Part shown: one piece after another, positions 35,661-47,149 of the stretch
Position numbering within the stretch: the first letter of the stretch is position 1
Layout of the letters: each line of letters starts with the position of its first letter
Origin: Bombyx mori
Lineage: Eukaryota; Arthropoda; Insecta; Lepidoptera; Bombycidae
NCBI RefSeq assembly: GCF_030269925.1
Contig: NC_085124.1
Location: 11,346,001-11,410,000 of the forward strand
DNA length: 64,000 bases
Reading direction: 5' to 3'
The notes under the pieces: generated by a model
What the model was told of the DNA's origin: nothing
The model's input: the letters and a program-made list of their open reading frames with translations, nothing else
Databases searched by the model: none
Made by a program: the position numbers and the translations under genes

Positions 35661-35908
35661 ACCATGACATGAAGTGATAGGGCCGTCTGAAATGTAACTT
35701 TGCCTGGATTTTCATAATAAAGTCGTACTCAGTTGTAAAGCACGGTTTTATCGTGCGTTTGAGTTTAATACATTCGATTTACATACGTCTGTATTCATTT
35801 ATTCTGATGAATAACGTTAATGTTAATGACAGTCAAGACAACGATGAATTTAACATTTTTCTCACTGTAGCAATCCATATTCGGGCACCATCACGGTCAT
35901 TGGGGCGC

Positions 35909-36330
35909 ATATATATTAATTAATTAATACGTGAAGCAAAAACTTTGTATCCCTTTTTACGAAAATTGCGCGGACGGAGGAGTATGAAATTTCACACACT
36001 TATAGAGAATATAGAGAAGAAGTGCACAGTGCTAATATTTTTTTTAAATAATGCAAATAAGATATATTAAATCAATAAAGAAAACATTACACACACTACA
36101 TACCATGTATTTGACGCACACACGCATGCATACTATTTATTGTCAAACTTTTGTTTTTGACGTCTGTTTTCAAATTGAGAGTAGATTAAATATTGTTTGT
36201 ATTTGTTAATATTTTTTATAGTGTAGTCTTGGCGAAATTTGTGATTATAGAAGTATAAAATACAATCATAATATGTACAAACTGATTCCAATTAATTATA
36301 GTCGAATTTCGACTACTGCGGGACCTCTAG
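35909..36330 (+). mobile_element. Helitron-like family D (D4)
   Basis: Same family as D1, with an expanded ATTAATTAATTAATACG near the 5' end. Hairpin intact; ends CTCTAG before T. Confidence 0.8.
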
Positions 36331-37832
36331 TAAATTAAAAGCTATATACAACTAGTATTGGTTTCGAGTGACATTTTAGCTTGCTGGCTTGCTTGCTTTT
36401 AGATTGTCACACACTCTCATACTAACATACACACACACGCATCCTTACAACATAACCAACACACATATACATACACTATAAATTTGGAGTGTACTAATTT
36501 TAATCGTGAATATAATAATTAGTTATGTTTATTTTCATACCATATCATTTATGTGAAATGAATTTGCTGTACCTATTTAGATTTTTAAGATAACCTACCT
36601 AATAACAATATGGTTGGTCTTGTTTTATTTAACTTCGATGTCGCTATACTAAATAAGATTAAGTTCTCCGTATCTTCTCACAGAATCAAATGATCAAAAT
36701 CAATCAAATTATGCGGAACACATAATTATGACGTCCATGACATTTTATTTTTTTTAAAAATGTTGAAGTAATGCGGAACGAAAGCAATAAAGTAGTCCCG
36801 TGCTCTTTAGATACGTTACATTTTATATAACTCGACAAAATTTACATCGAAAACCGGTAATCGGCTTGCAGTTCGTAAAAACTTGACACTTGGAGATGCG
36901 CATCCGATTTAATTATTCGAATAGGTAAATCGAGTTCAAAGATTTTAATATTAATCATTGCATTGCGGTTATTTGCCAAGCGTACACACAGCTCATAACC
37001 TGCACTGTATTGTTGACTTTATCTCGATGTCATAAGGCAGTAAATAGAAAAGTTTATTCGATTGTTGGCGTACAACATAGGACGGCCGCCTGGCCCTCGT
37101 CGAGGTTCAAATAACATTATTTATTCACGATAAGAACTCAATACGTGCGCGGCTCGATTTATTCCATCTTACGTAGGGATTTAAATAAATGTACCAATGT
37201 TAATAATAATTTACGGTTAACTAAACCTCGTTCTCAAGTACTAGTATTGATGAATACAACTTTGTTACAAATACAGTGTGAATTTCTATCAACTAACTAA
37301 ATAATCGTGTTTCGATTACTGCGATTGATCACTTTCGATTTATTATATCGATAGTTCTAATCGATACATAATCGATACTTAATAATAAAAAGCAGTCACA
37401 TCTTCTTGTTAAGCTATATTGATTCCGGAATCATTTAAATAACTAATAAACTGGTAAGTACTGTGAATCGATTAATTAATGGGAAGAGGAAAAAGATCTA
37501 CTAGTATTTTGTTTAGCTTCAATGTTTTTATTTTATTTCCACAATACAATCTAAATACTTAATATTTTACAGTAAAGCTTAATTATCCTGACACTGTCAA
37601 CAAATAAAGTGTTTACATTCAAACAAAAATGTAGGTATACATCAGTGAGCGAAACTATTCCGTCCGTAGTTGGAATTATTCGAGTAGGAAATTATATACC
37701 GCAAAATTGAAATTATTTACCGAATCAACATCGAATAGCAAACAAATTCGATAAGATATAATTCTGTGGGCTGTAATACTGATATAATAATTATTTTTAA
37801 ATTCTCACTGACTTAACAATTCAAATACATTA
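36331..37832. other. unassigned stretch
   Basis: No gene recognised. A cluster of ATCGATA words, including a perfect TATCGATA at 37346-37353, occupies 37340-37380. Confidence 0.4.
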
Positions 37833-38134
37833 TCTATATAATATATAAAAAGTAATTGCTGTTCGTTAGTCTCGCTAAAACTCGAGAACGGCTGGACCGA
37901 TTTGGCTAATTTTGGTCTTGAATTATTTGTGGAAGTCCAGAGAAGGTTTAAAAACTTTAAAAGGTAGATAAATATGAAAATGCTCGGAATTAAATAAAAA
38001 TAACAATTTTGTTTTTAATTTGATGTGTCCCCCGTCGGACGGATTCCTTTTGTTTGTTTTAAGTTTATTTTATACAAAAGTCTAGGTCTTTTATTTCTCG
38101 ATTGAGGCACTACGAAGTCAGCCGGGTCAGCTAG
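37833..38134 (+). mobile_element. Helitron-like element (G3)
   Basis: Starts TCTATATAATATATAAAAAG after A and ends GCCGGGTCAGCTAG before T, so both Helitron termini and the A/T target are intact. It is the best copy of the family shared with 15212-15511 and 48101-48380. Confidence 0.72.
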
Positions 38135-38401
38135 TTTTGAATACAACTTGTTTAATGCAAAATTATTTGTTCATAATATCGTAATCAGCTCTGTATTGAA
38201 TGTTTTATTGGCTGACTGCGAACAGCTGTTTTCCAATAGCTCCGACACTCGCTTATCTCTTAAGAATTTGCTTAAATAAATATTGTATTTGAACAGGCTT
38301 GCTTGGGGCATTCTTGTTATCTATGTTTCTTGATTATTTTCTTATAGGTACAGATGCAAATTACGAATCTAGATTGTCGCTTCTTCATGTCAGTTATAAA
38401 C

Positions 38402-38590
38402 GGGTGGACGAGCTCACAGCCCACCTGGTGCTAAGTGGCTACTGGAGCCCAAAGACATCTACAACGTAAATGCGCCACCCACCTTGAGATATAAGTTCTA
38501 AGGTCTCAGTATAGTTACAACGGCTGCCCCACCCTTCAAACCGAAACGCATTACTGTTTCACGGCAGAAATGGGCAGTCCTACCACCAGT
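38402..38590 (-). repeat. family A SINE tail, internally deleted (A11)
   Basis: GGGTGGACGAGCTCACAGCC to GTCCTACCACCAGT, lacking the A-rich terminus and about 45 bases between GGGCAG and TCCTACC. Confidence 0.88.
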
Positions 38591-38755
38591 AAAAATATTG
38601 TTGTGACAATATTGTGTATCTAAGACAGTAAAGCAAGTTTATAAACATTAATATTGGAGTGATAACAAATCGTCCGTCGCATGTAATTGAATGTTGAAGA
38701 GAAATTAATTTTCGATCACGCTGAGTTATGTTAAGTCGCACTGACCAGTGTGCTT

Positions 38756-39026
38756 TTTTTTTTTTTTTTTTTTTTTTTCCACAGGAGAAAATCTCCGGAT
38801 CCCCACCCGCACAGCAGGTGGGGTATGTGGGAGTCGAACCTCACTAAAAACTCCTGCCGCTCACAGCCGGCGCCCTACCCCGGACCGGGTGGGAACCCAG
38901 TCGGAGCTATTGAGACGGCGGGACAGGGTTTACGCAGTGCACATTACATCCATCCCGCCGTCCCCCAGACGCCGGACCGGCGGCCGCCAGCAACACGACC
39001 GCCGGTTCCCTCGGTCGACGGGCCAA
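38756..39026 (-). mobile_element. GC-rich LINE 3' UTR insertion with 12 bp target duplication
   Basis: Starts with a T run (the A tail in minus orientation) followed by GGAGAAAATCTCCGGATCCC and GGTGGGGTATGTGGGAGTCG. The 12-base sequence accagtgtgctt lies on both sides (38744-38755 and 39027-39038), a target duplication. This is a 5'-truncated retrocopy of a LINE other than C; family not identified. Confidence 0.7.
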
Positions 39027-39150
39027 ACCAGTGTGCTTAGTGCGAGTTTTTTAACGTTCTCGATAGCGTAAAAGTTAACGCAAATTTGTATGCATTTGGA
39101 ACAGTGCCCGTAGCAGCAAACATAGGCAAACGTTCCAACTCCATACCAAT

Positions 39151-39552
39151 TTGACTTCGGTTCCCTCTGTATTTTGTACCGCATGTTCCATGGGGAGTGC
39201 TCTGAGGAATTGTTCGAGATGATACCAACGTCTCGTTTTTACCATCGCACCGCCCGCCACCGGAGTAGAGTTCATCCATACTACCTGGAAACGCACTGCG
39301 GTCATCCACAGTGCGTTTCCAGAGATCTTTTTTGCCACGTACCATCCGGCTATGGAATGAGCTCCCCTCCACGGTGTTTCCCGAGCGCTATGACATGTCC
39401 TTCTTCAAACGAGGCTTGTGGAGAGTATTAAGCGGTAGGCAGCGGCTTGGCTCTGCCCCTGGCATTGCTGAAGTCCATGGGCGACGGTAACCACCACCAT
39501 CAGGTGGGCCGTATGCTCGTCTGCCCAGAAAGGGAATAAAAAAAAAAAAAAA
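39151..39552 (+). pseudogene. LINE C 3' fragment (C6)
   Basis: From ACTTCGGTTCCCTCTGTATT through YRMFHGECSEELFEMIP and the 3' UTR to GGGAATAAAAA. It matches the last ~110 codons plus 3' UTR of the intact element at 60 kb with few changes. It has a frame disruption near 39290, where TACCTGGAAACGCACTGCGG shows scrambling. Inserted into the inverted-repeat element. Confidence 0.88.
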
Positions 39553-39807
39553 CGTTAAAAAACTCGCACTAAGCACTCAGTCAGTGGTGAGGTGACAGCG
39601 AGACGTTATCGAAAATGGCGTCGAGTGACCTTGGAAGCGTTTATTATTAAGTAATTACAGTATGCAACAGTTGAACGGTTGCTGCATGGTTGCTGCACTG
39701 TACAATTCTATATAGTGACGAACTAACTAGATTTCGAATTTTGAATTTAAACTTTGACATTACGCTCGATAAAATTGTTTTTTTTTTGTTTCTCATTTTT
39801 ATGTAAT

Positions 39808-40145
39808 ACGTATGTAATACTTACTCAACAAATGTTGAGTCACGATTGACTTCCACGGTGAAGGAATAACATCGTGTAATAAAAATCAAAACACGTAAAA
39901 TTACTGGCGGTAGGACCGCTTGTGAGTCCGCCCGGGTAGGTACCACCAACCTGCCTGCTGCTGTGAAGCAGTAATGCGTTTCGGTCTGAAGGGTAGGGCA
40001 GCCGTTGTAACTATACTGAGATCTTAGAACTTATATCCCAAGGTGGGTGGCGCATTTACGTTGTAGATGTCTATGGGCTCCAGTAACCACTTTACACCAG
40101 GTGGGCTGTGAGTTCGTCCACCCAGTTAAGCAATAAAATAAAAAT
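39808..40145 (+). repeat. family A SINE with long spacer (A12)
   Basis: TTACTCAACAAATGTTGAG, then GACTTCCACGGTGAAGGAAT and ATCGTGTAATAAAAATC, precede the ACTGGCGGTAGGACC tail. This copy shows the internal part lying between head and tail of the SINE. The head itself is absent. Confidence 0.9.
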
Positions 40146-40283
40146 GTAAAATTAGTACAGATGATTTTCATTATGTAAGATTTTATGTGTCGTACATACA
40201 TATAAATAGATTAAGAGCTTATAAAATGCACAAGTAACTCAATGCGAAATGATTCTTATGACATTTATATGTATATGAACCAC

Positions 40284-40528
40284 TTTTTTTTTATTGCTTA
40301 GATGTGTGGACGAGCTCACAGCCCACCTGGTGTTAAGTGGTTACTGGAGCCCATAGACATCTACAATGTAAATGCGCCACCCACCTTGAGATATAAGTTC
40401 TAAGGTCTCAGTATAGTTACAACGGCTACCCCACCCTTCAAACCGAAACGCATTACTGCTTCACGGCAGAAATAGGCGGGGTGGTGGCACCTACCCGTGC
40501 GGACTCACAAGAGGTCCTACCACCAGTG
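40284..40528 (-). repeat. family A SINE tail (A13)
   Basis: T run, TTATTGCTTAGATGTGTGG to GTCCTACCACCAGT. Inverted with respect to A12, 138 bases away. Confidence 0.92.
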
Positions 40529-40631
40529 AAAAACTTATTATTGTTACATATCTTGCATGCAATGATTTACACCTGTAGATACTAAAAAATTAAATTGCGT
40601 ATTCGTTTGGACTTTTCACGTTCCGGAAACC

Positions 40632-40852
40632 TTTTTTTTGTCCTACCCACCTATTGTAGTGACATCGAGGGGTCATACTACTCATACTAGATTCACTGAA
40701 CGAGTAGGTGAGCTCACAGGGCTCTAACTTATGGACGTTGCTAACACTAGCCCTAGAAAGAGCAGGGTTACGCGGAATCTACCACCGTATCGGAAACGCG
40801 ACCCACTGAGAAGATCCGACGAGAAACTCAGTGAGCTGTGTCTGAGGGTTAG
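40632..40852 (-). repeat. family B copy (B9)
   Basis: T run, CCTACCCACCTATTG, GTAGGTGAGCTCACAGGGC, GAAACTCAGTGAGCTGTG. Confidence 0.85.
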
Positions 40853-41194
40853 GATACCTACCTGGTTGCTTTAATGTTTATTAAAGGTGTTTAAATCGTC
40901 GAAGCATCTTGGTAAGCCTTCCAGAATACGGTTTTCGAGTTTTAAAGTATGAGTACTATGATTGTAAACACGAATGTATCATTGTCTGGAATGAATGCTG
41001 TCATCCGATTTAATTTTAGTCCGTGAACAAGCTTCGCATGAGTATAGTGCAGATAAACTGAATTCCATATAATAAAATTGATATTTAGTGTATGTAATGA
41101 TCGCGATTTGTGATTTCTAAAGAAAATAACTGAGTTTTTTTTGGCAATACCAAATAATACCAGTCAAACTCAGTCACGTTTATTTGTGGCATTT
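40853..41194. other. unassigned stretch
   Basis: No feature recognised. Confidence 0.4.
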
Positions 41195-41278
41195 GTTTAC
41201 TTGTTTATTTGTTTATTTGATTACTTGTTTATTTTATTACTTGTTTATTTTTTTACTTGTTTATTTTTTTACTTGTCC
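41195..41278. repeat. tandem TTACTTGTTTATTT repeat
   Basis: About five units of 16-18 bases, each a variant of ttacttgtttattttt. Low-complexity minisatellite beside the following LINE remnant. Confidence 0.85.
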
Positions 41279-41374
41279 CGCAGTTTGCCTTAATAGTTAC
41301 CTCCGCTGTCTCTAGTGGTACCAAGACTGAAATCCTCCTTACAGTGCGAGTAACAACTGGGCTCAGCCTGAAAT

Positions 41375-41960
41375 CTTTTGCTAAAATCTACCTTAGACCT
41401 GCCCTGCATATTTGAACTTATGAAGTTTGAGGATCGGTGGAAATTTTTATGGCTAGTAAAACTTGATTGTCTGTGCATGAAGGTGGACATTCGGGCAATG
41501 TGTTCCCCTCTGATGGTGTATGGGGCCGAAACATGGACGCTCACAAAGCAAATTATGACCAAAATGTAAGCCACGCAAAGAGTCATGGAACGGGCTATGT
41601 TAGGCGTTTCTCTACGGGATAGAATTCGCAATACCGAAATCCGCAGAAGAACTGATTTGACTAACATAGCCAAAGTGATTGCTCGGAGAAAGTGCTAGTG
41701 GGGCGGCCACATATGCCGTCGCACTGACAATCGGTGGGGCACAAAAGTACTGGAGTGGAGACCTCGTACTTTACGTCGTAACGTGGGCAGATAGTCAACG
41801 TGGTGGACGGATGACATAGTCAAAGTGGTTGGTAGAGACAGGCAAGAGACCGAAGAGAATGGGGTGCATTCGAAGAGACCTACACTCAGCATTCCGTGGA
41901 CACGGGTTGAAGAACAGAAGAGAGAAGAGAATACATACTTGATTGAAGAAACAAAAGACT
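41375..41960 (+). pseudogene. RTE-like LINE C-terminal remnant
   Basis: The plus strand reads LMVYGAETWTLTK, a stop, then RVMERAMLGVSLRDRIRNTE, RRTDLTNIAKVIARRK, a TAG, WGGHICRRTDNRWGTKVLEW, RPRTLRR, NVGR, a TAG and WWTDDIVKV. YGAETWTLT, ER.MLGVSLRDRIRN and GHICRR.D.RWG are the C-terminal blocks of insect RTE-like reverse transcriptases. At least three in-frame stops make it a pseudogene. It lacks the endonuclease and reverse transcriptase domains. Confidence 0.8.
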
Positions 41961-42215
41961 CCAATGTTAGATTCTGTATATTGGAGAGAACGAGTAGTTG
42001 GAGTATTTTTTTTTATGTTTATACGTAAATAAGCTGCCGTAGTTGATAATTTGACATTGTGTTTTTTTGTTGTCCTATCGACGACTTTTAGTTTATTCAA
42101 TCTCTTATTTTTTATGCGTAATCTTTTGTTCGCTCATAGTATCGTAATAAGGTTGGCCAGTATGGAACAAGCTTAGAATTAGGTGCCTCGTTTTGATTTA
42201 GCATTTGATATGATC

Positions 42216-42410
42216 TTTTTTCCTACCTATTCGTCGGCAGTCTAAGGGGCTATTCCAGCATTTCCAACTACGCCCGGACGGGTAGGTGAGCTTGCGGACT
42301 TAACCTGAGAGAATTTGCTAACACTAGCCCTAGTAAGAGTTTCGCAAAATCTACCACCGGATGGGAATCGCGACCCATTGAAAAAATCCGGCGAGAAACT
42401 CAGTGGTCTA
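42216..42410 (-). repeat. family B copy (B10)
   Basis: T run, CCTACCTATTCGTCGGCAG, GGGGCTATTCCAGC, GAAACTCAGTGGTCTA. A short insertion lies in TTCCAGCATTTCCAACTACG. Confidence 0.88.
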
Positions 42411-42893
42411 ATCTGATCTTCTGAATAGCTTAATTTACATTCGTTTACACGGTAAGAGCATCCGATTCTGCACGAATCAATGCTTTTACAGATCTTCTGA
42501 AGCACTCACTAATGCTCACAACGCAACAGTATCGAAAAATCATAATAACGCTTTTAACCCTAGCCAAAACTAAATCACCGTAATTCTATTTATATCAATC
42601 ACTCAATAATGTAAAATTAAAGGTTCCTAAAAAACAAATTTTTAACAGACGCTCAATTAACATTCTCAAGAATTAATTTACGTTCTGTTCCGTAGGGAAC
42701 AAGGCTCGGAATCGCATGTCAGCCGCGAAGCAAGCACCATCAGTTACGTAATATTGACTCATAAATCTCGCGCTGACCTCGGACATTTCAGAACCTTTCG
42801 TTTATCATGAAACGAATGACGTATTAGAAAATAATTATGAAAATTCTTTAATCGAAATTCTTCTTTAATGTATAGATAGCTTATCTTATACCT
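42411..42893. other. unassigned stretch
   Basis: No feature recognised. Confidence 0.4.
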
Positions 42894-43181
42894 TTAAACG
42901 AGCAATTCTTGTATATTAATTATATATATAATCTGAATCTCGGAAACGGCTCCAACGATTTTCATGAAATTTAGTATACAGGGAATTTCGGGGGTGATAA
43001 ATCATCGATCTAGCTACGATTTATTTTCAGAAAATGTTGTTTTATTCGTGTTTTCAATAATCAACTCTTCCCGACATCTATTGGCGAATAATAATACTAT
43101 TTTTCTTAATTGAGGGCAACTAACCGCTTTAAAGACACAACAAGATGGTGTTATAAAAAAAAAAAACCGGTCATCGTCTAG
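42894..43181 (+). mobile_element. Helitron-like element (G6)
   Basis: Starts TCTTATACCTTTAAACG after A and ends GGTCATCGTCTAG before T. The body has CGGAAACGGCTCCAACGATT, a phrase common in short lepidopteran elements. Non-coding. Confidence 0.6.
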
Positions 43182-43431
43182 TATATTATTACATATCGTC
43201 TTCTCGCATTAAAACTGTATAATTTCAAAAGTTACTAATTTTACAGGAGAGTGTTTTAAAGGTTTAACATCTGATATTTTTAATATTAATCATCTTTGCA
43301 AGTTACATTCTCTGTCCTTTAAAGTAAGATAAAATTATGTATTAATTTTGTTAATAGTAGTCAAAAGGTAAGCAAAAAAAAAGAACTAAAACTAAATTAT
43401 GCTCTTTTGACAGTATTTATGAGAAAAATGG

Positions 43432-43550
43432 ACATTGCTAACACCTGCTCTACTAGAGCTGTGCTTCGATAAAATTACTACTAGATCGGAATCGCGACCC
43501 ACTGAGAAGATCTGACGAGAAACTCAGTGAGTTGTCTCTTATTGGTTAAG
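43432..43550 (-). repeat. family B fragment (B11)
   Basis: GACATTGCTAACACCTGC to GAAACTCAGTGAGTTGTC; the T-rich end is missing. Confidence 0.8.
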
Positions 43551-43581
43551 TTGTATGTCGAATTTATGTTACTTATATTTT

Positions 43582-43834
43582 ACTGGTGGCAGGACCTCTT
43601 GTGAGTCCGCACGGGTAGGTACCACTACCCTACCTATTTCTGCCGTGAAGCAGTAATGCGTTTCGGTTTGAAGGGTGGGGCAGCTGTTGTAACTATACTG
43701 TGACTTTAGAACTTATATCTCAAGGTGGGTGGACTGGGTGGCGCGTTTACGTTGTAGATGTCTATGGGCTCCAGTAACCGCTTAACACCAGGTGAGCTGT
43801 GAGCTCATCCAATCATATAAGCAATAAATAAAAA
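43582..43834 (+). repeat. family A SINE tail (A14)
   Basis: ACTGGTGGCAGGACCTCTTG to AAGCAATAAATAAAAA. A short duplication, GGTGGACTGGGTGG, lies at 43727. Confidence 0.92.
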
Positions 43835-44601
43835 CGCGATTAATATAGGTCTTCATGACGATCTAGATCTCGAGCCCATCCATATGTATTTTAAGACGGC
43901 GTCGGAATGCTTCTATAAGACAACATTACGGCCTTATCATTATCGCTACTGATTATAACAGACCTGACTCAATTTAAGTACCAACCAACCAGTACCGGTA
44001 CCTTAGGTCCTGATAGATCAGATCTCAGCGACACTGGATGGCGAACGGTGGAAGATCTTCCCTTTGTCCCAAATATACAGTCACTAAGCGTTTCCTTCAA
44101 ATCTTTGCGCCTCTCGCGGCGTTCGGGAAATTGTGATTAACCCTTTCCCCCTCCCGGCTGAGCCCTTGAGCAAGAAGTGAAGTAACGTCCGCCAAACAAT
44201 AACTTCACAGTCCGGAAAAAATAAATTTAGACTGATTATGGTCTTGCAGCTGTCTACGAAAACAATGCCCACTTGAACCCTAAATATTTAACGCCAAAAC
44301 CTGTTCGATAACATTAGAATACATAAATAGGTTGACTGTAAAACCCTCTAATACATTTCATCAACACGAACGCGATGAACTAAAAATACCGACGCCGGAA
44401 TGACTCCGTTCTTAAAATAAACACGTACTGAAGTTGTACAGATATTAACGATTCAATGTAATCGGTTGAATTACGTCTATGTATACTAACTATTAAATGT
44501 TTTGATGCTATAACAAGGGCTATCTAGTTTTAGTTTTGATGCGGTTTCTTATCTGAAATAAAGCGATGACGTTATTGCCATTAACTACCATTAGGGCTTT
44601 C
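43835..44601. other. unassigned stretch
   Basis: No feature recognised. A small frame at 44084-44272 (minus) has no known motif. Confidence 0.4.
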
Positions 44602-44905
44602 TTTTTTTATTGCTTAGATGTGTGGACGAGCTCAAAGCCCGCCTGGTGTTAAGTGGTTACTGGAGCCCATGACATCTACAACGTAAAATGCGCCACACAC
44701 CTTGAGATATAGTTCTAAGGTCTCAGTATAGTCACAACGGCTGCCCCACTCTTCAAACCGAAACGCATTACTGCTTCACGGCAGAAATAGCCCTACCCGT
44801 GCGGACTCACAAGAGGTCCTACCACCAGTGATTACGCAAATTATAATTTTGCGGGTTTGATTTTTATTGCACGATGTTATTGCTTCACCGTGGAAGTCAT
44901 CATTT
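44602..44905 (-). repeat. family A SINE, longer copy (A15)
   Basis: T run, TTGCTTAGATGTGTGGACG to CCTACCACCAGTGATTACG, extending into the spacer (TTATAATTTTGCGGG, TTGCTTCACCGTGGAAGTC). Confidence 0.92.
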
Positions 44906-45301
44906 GCGAAGGTGGCATTAAAGTTATGGTATCCATTTGCTCCGGAACTGCTGTATCTCAAATGGGCCACATAAAGAAAAAAACTACAAAAAAAATGCCT
45001 TCCCAGGCAATAATAACAATTGAAGAAAATTAAATTAAACTGAAACGTTTATTATAATTTTTATTTAAAAAAAGAATGATAACAATTAAATTTAGAACAA
45101 TTGTTACAAAAATGAAGAGCATCACTTGAGAACGGCTCAACCGATTCGTCTTATGTCATTTTCGTTGTTTTAGTAATTAGAAAAAAAGTTTTGTATTAAA
45201 GAAAAATTTCAAAGAATTACGGATAGTCAAAGCGTCGCGTGACCAGATTTCATTAGTTTTAAATTATAATATATGACAATATTCGCTAGATTTTTTCCTC
45301 T
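44906..45301. other. unassigned stretch
   Basis: No feature recognised. Confidence 0.4.
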
Positions 45302-45345
45302 GCAGATAGCATAAGGGGCTATTCCAGCTATACGTGGTCTGGATT
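45302..45345 (-). repeat. family B scrap
   Basis: GCATAAGGGGCTATTCCAGC only; about 40 bases of the family B end. Confidence 0.6.
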
Positions 45346-45439
45346 TTCTGCATTTTAATATCTACATAAATCTATTTTAATTTCTATATTTTAGTGAAAT
45401 ATTCATTGGGATTTGCTCCAATGAACGTTAATAAAAAAT

Positions 45440-45465
45440 AAACACACACACACACGCGCGCACAC
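45440..45465. repeat. (CA)n/(CG)n microsatellite
   Basis: ACACACACACACACGCGCGC run. Confidence 0.95.
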
Positions 45466-45589
45466 TTTGATTTTATTTATAGGAATGATAATTTCAGATA
45501 CAATATGTACTCAATTATCAATTGACTATTCGAAATTTTATGACTATGAGCTTTGTAAAGATGCGGTTCGATGTAAAAGTTTTTTTGGG

Positions 45590-45965
45590 CACACGTCGAC
45601 TGACACTTTCGCTTGCTGGTGGTGGTACTTCATCGTCCATAAGCCACGAAAACCGTAAAACGTCCGAAACATCCTTCAGCTCTAACACTAGGAGCAGGCT
45701 TAGGGACCCCGGTAACCGTACTCGTCGAACTCGACAAAGAGGTCGACGTGCAACCTAACCCATGCATCAGCCCACTGAGTTTCTCGCCGGATTTTCTCAG
45801 CGGGTCGCGATTCCGATCCGGTAGTAAATTCATTCGCGAAGCAGTTGCTCTTGAGTTGTTAGATTTCCTTCGGAGGCGCTCGGGCAGCTGTTAGCAAACC
45901 CCACCCCTCCTGGTGAAACTGGAAAGGTCTCCGAGCCACAAGTAATCCTTCATTCATAAAAAATC
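45590..45965 (+). repeat. family B variant with different flanking modules (B12)
   Basis: The core CAGCCCACTGAGTTTCTCGC to GATCCGGTAGTAAATTC matches family B. Upstream lies GACCCCGGTAACCGTACTCG, and downstream GGTTTCC-like and GAGGCGCTCGGGCAGCTGTT replace the usual CTAGGGCCAGTG tail. This looks like a chimeric subfamily. Confidence 0.7.
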
Positions 45966-46101
45966 ATCGGAAATAATATTTATAAGAACAATAAAAAAAT
46001 GCGAAACTAAAAACTTAAAAGTTATTTGAATTACGTTTACAAATCACGAAAACCGAAGAATATTTTGAACGTTCGGAAATTGAGAAATGAATAACACATA
46101 A

Positions 46102-46530
46102 TGTATATATTAATACGTGAAGCAAAAACTTTGTATCCCTTTTTACGAAAATTGCGCGGACGGAGGAGTATGAAATTTCTTATACTTATAGAGAATATAG
46201 AGAAGAATTGCACAATGCTTATATTTTTTTAAAATAATGCATAAAAGATACATTAAATCAATAAAGAAAACATTACACACACTACATACCATGTATTTGA
46301 CGCACACACGCATGCATACTATAGGTATTTATTGTCAAACTTTTGTTCTTGACGTCGTTGTCAAATTGAGAAGAGATTAAATATTGTTTGTCTTTGTTAG
46401 TATTTTTTATAGTGTACTCTTGGCGAAATTTGTGATTATAGAAGTATAAAATACAATCATAATAGTGTACAAATTTACAAAAAAAAAACAATTAATTATA
46501 GTCGAATTTCGACTACTGCGGGACCTCTAG
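46102..46530 (+). mobile_element. Helitron-like family D (D5)
   Basis: Same family as D1. The start is TGTATATATTAATACG (C to G at the second base). The hairpin is intact and it ends CTCTAG before T. Confidence 0.8.
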
Positions 46531-47149
46531 TATTTATAATTGTGTCGTTTCTTGTATTTTGTTTAAAGACAGAGAAAGGCGGCCAAAATATTGACATAAT
46601 CTAAACACGAGCCCTCATTTTGTACATACCTCGAAAACAATAGCAGTATTCGACAGCAATTAAGACCGTGTTAATGACATATTTCTTAACTGCCGACCTT
46701 GGACCGGTGTAAACAATTCACTAACCGAACACTATATTTCTCTCATAACGTTTTATCTTTTTAAACTGAAATTGCTTGTTTTGAAGCGACTAAATCAGGT
46801 TTTATGTTATTCGCAAATAATAAAGGAGCGTAATAATTAGTACCCTACTCCTCCGAGAGTAGTGTAATTTTATATTATTTAAAGCTGTTATTACATCTGT
46901 GGATATCAGAAAAAAAAACTATTTTATTATTGGTATATTTTAGGTTCTTCAAGCCGTCAACAGTGTTCGCGTGATTAGCAGTTAATACTTCACGATTAAT
47001 TTAATATTTTAATAATTTATTGTCATAATTTCTTTTGTTCTTTACTTTGCGATTTGTAGTTTTCTTTGGTGTACCATATTATTACAAATATATCTATGTC
47101 TTCCGTTGACTCAGTTTTAATGTGTCCAATTCTTAGCTCGTGTGGGCTC
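46531..47149. other. unassigned stretch
   Basis: No feature recognised. Confidence 0.4.

Larger units (their letters stand above)
38739..39586. mobile_element. inverted-repeat element with two nested insertions
   Basis: The left terminus (CACTGACC at 38739, continuing AGTGCGAGTTTTTTAACG at 39039-39056) and right terminus (CGTTAAAAAACTCGCACT from 39553 to about 39586) are inverted repeats of more than 30 bases. The left one is split by the insertion at 38756-39026. A second LINE fragment sits just inside the right one. What remains of the host element is about 190 bases and non-coding. Its superfamily is not determined; no target duplication was found. Confidence 0.6.

Noticed and set aside
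38748..39071. 107-codon plus frame with a phenylalanine run
   Set aside because: The FFFFF run is the T tract of an inverted LINE tail; the rest is antisense 3' UTR.
46282..46491. 69-codon minus frame
   Set aside because: Lies inside Helitron-like copy D5 and is disrupted in the other D copies.
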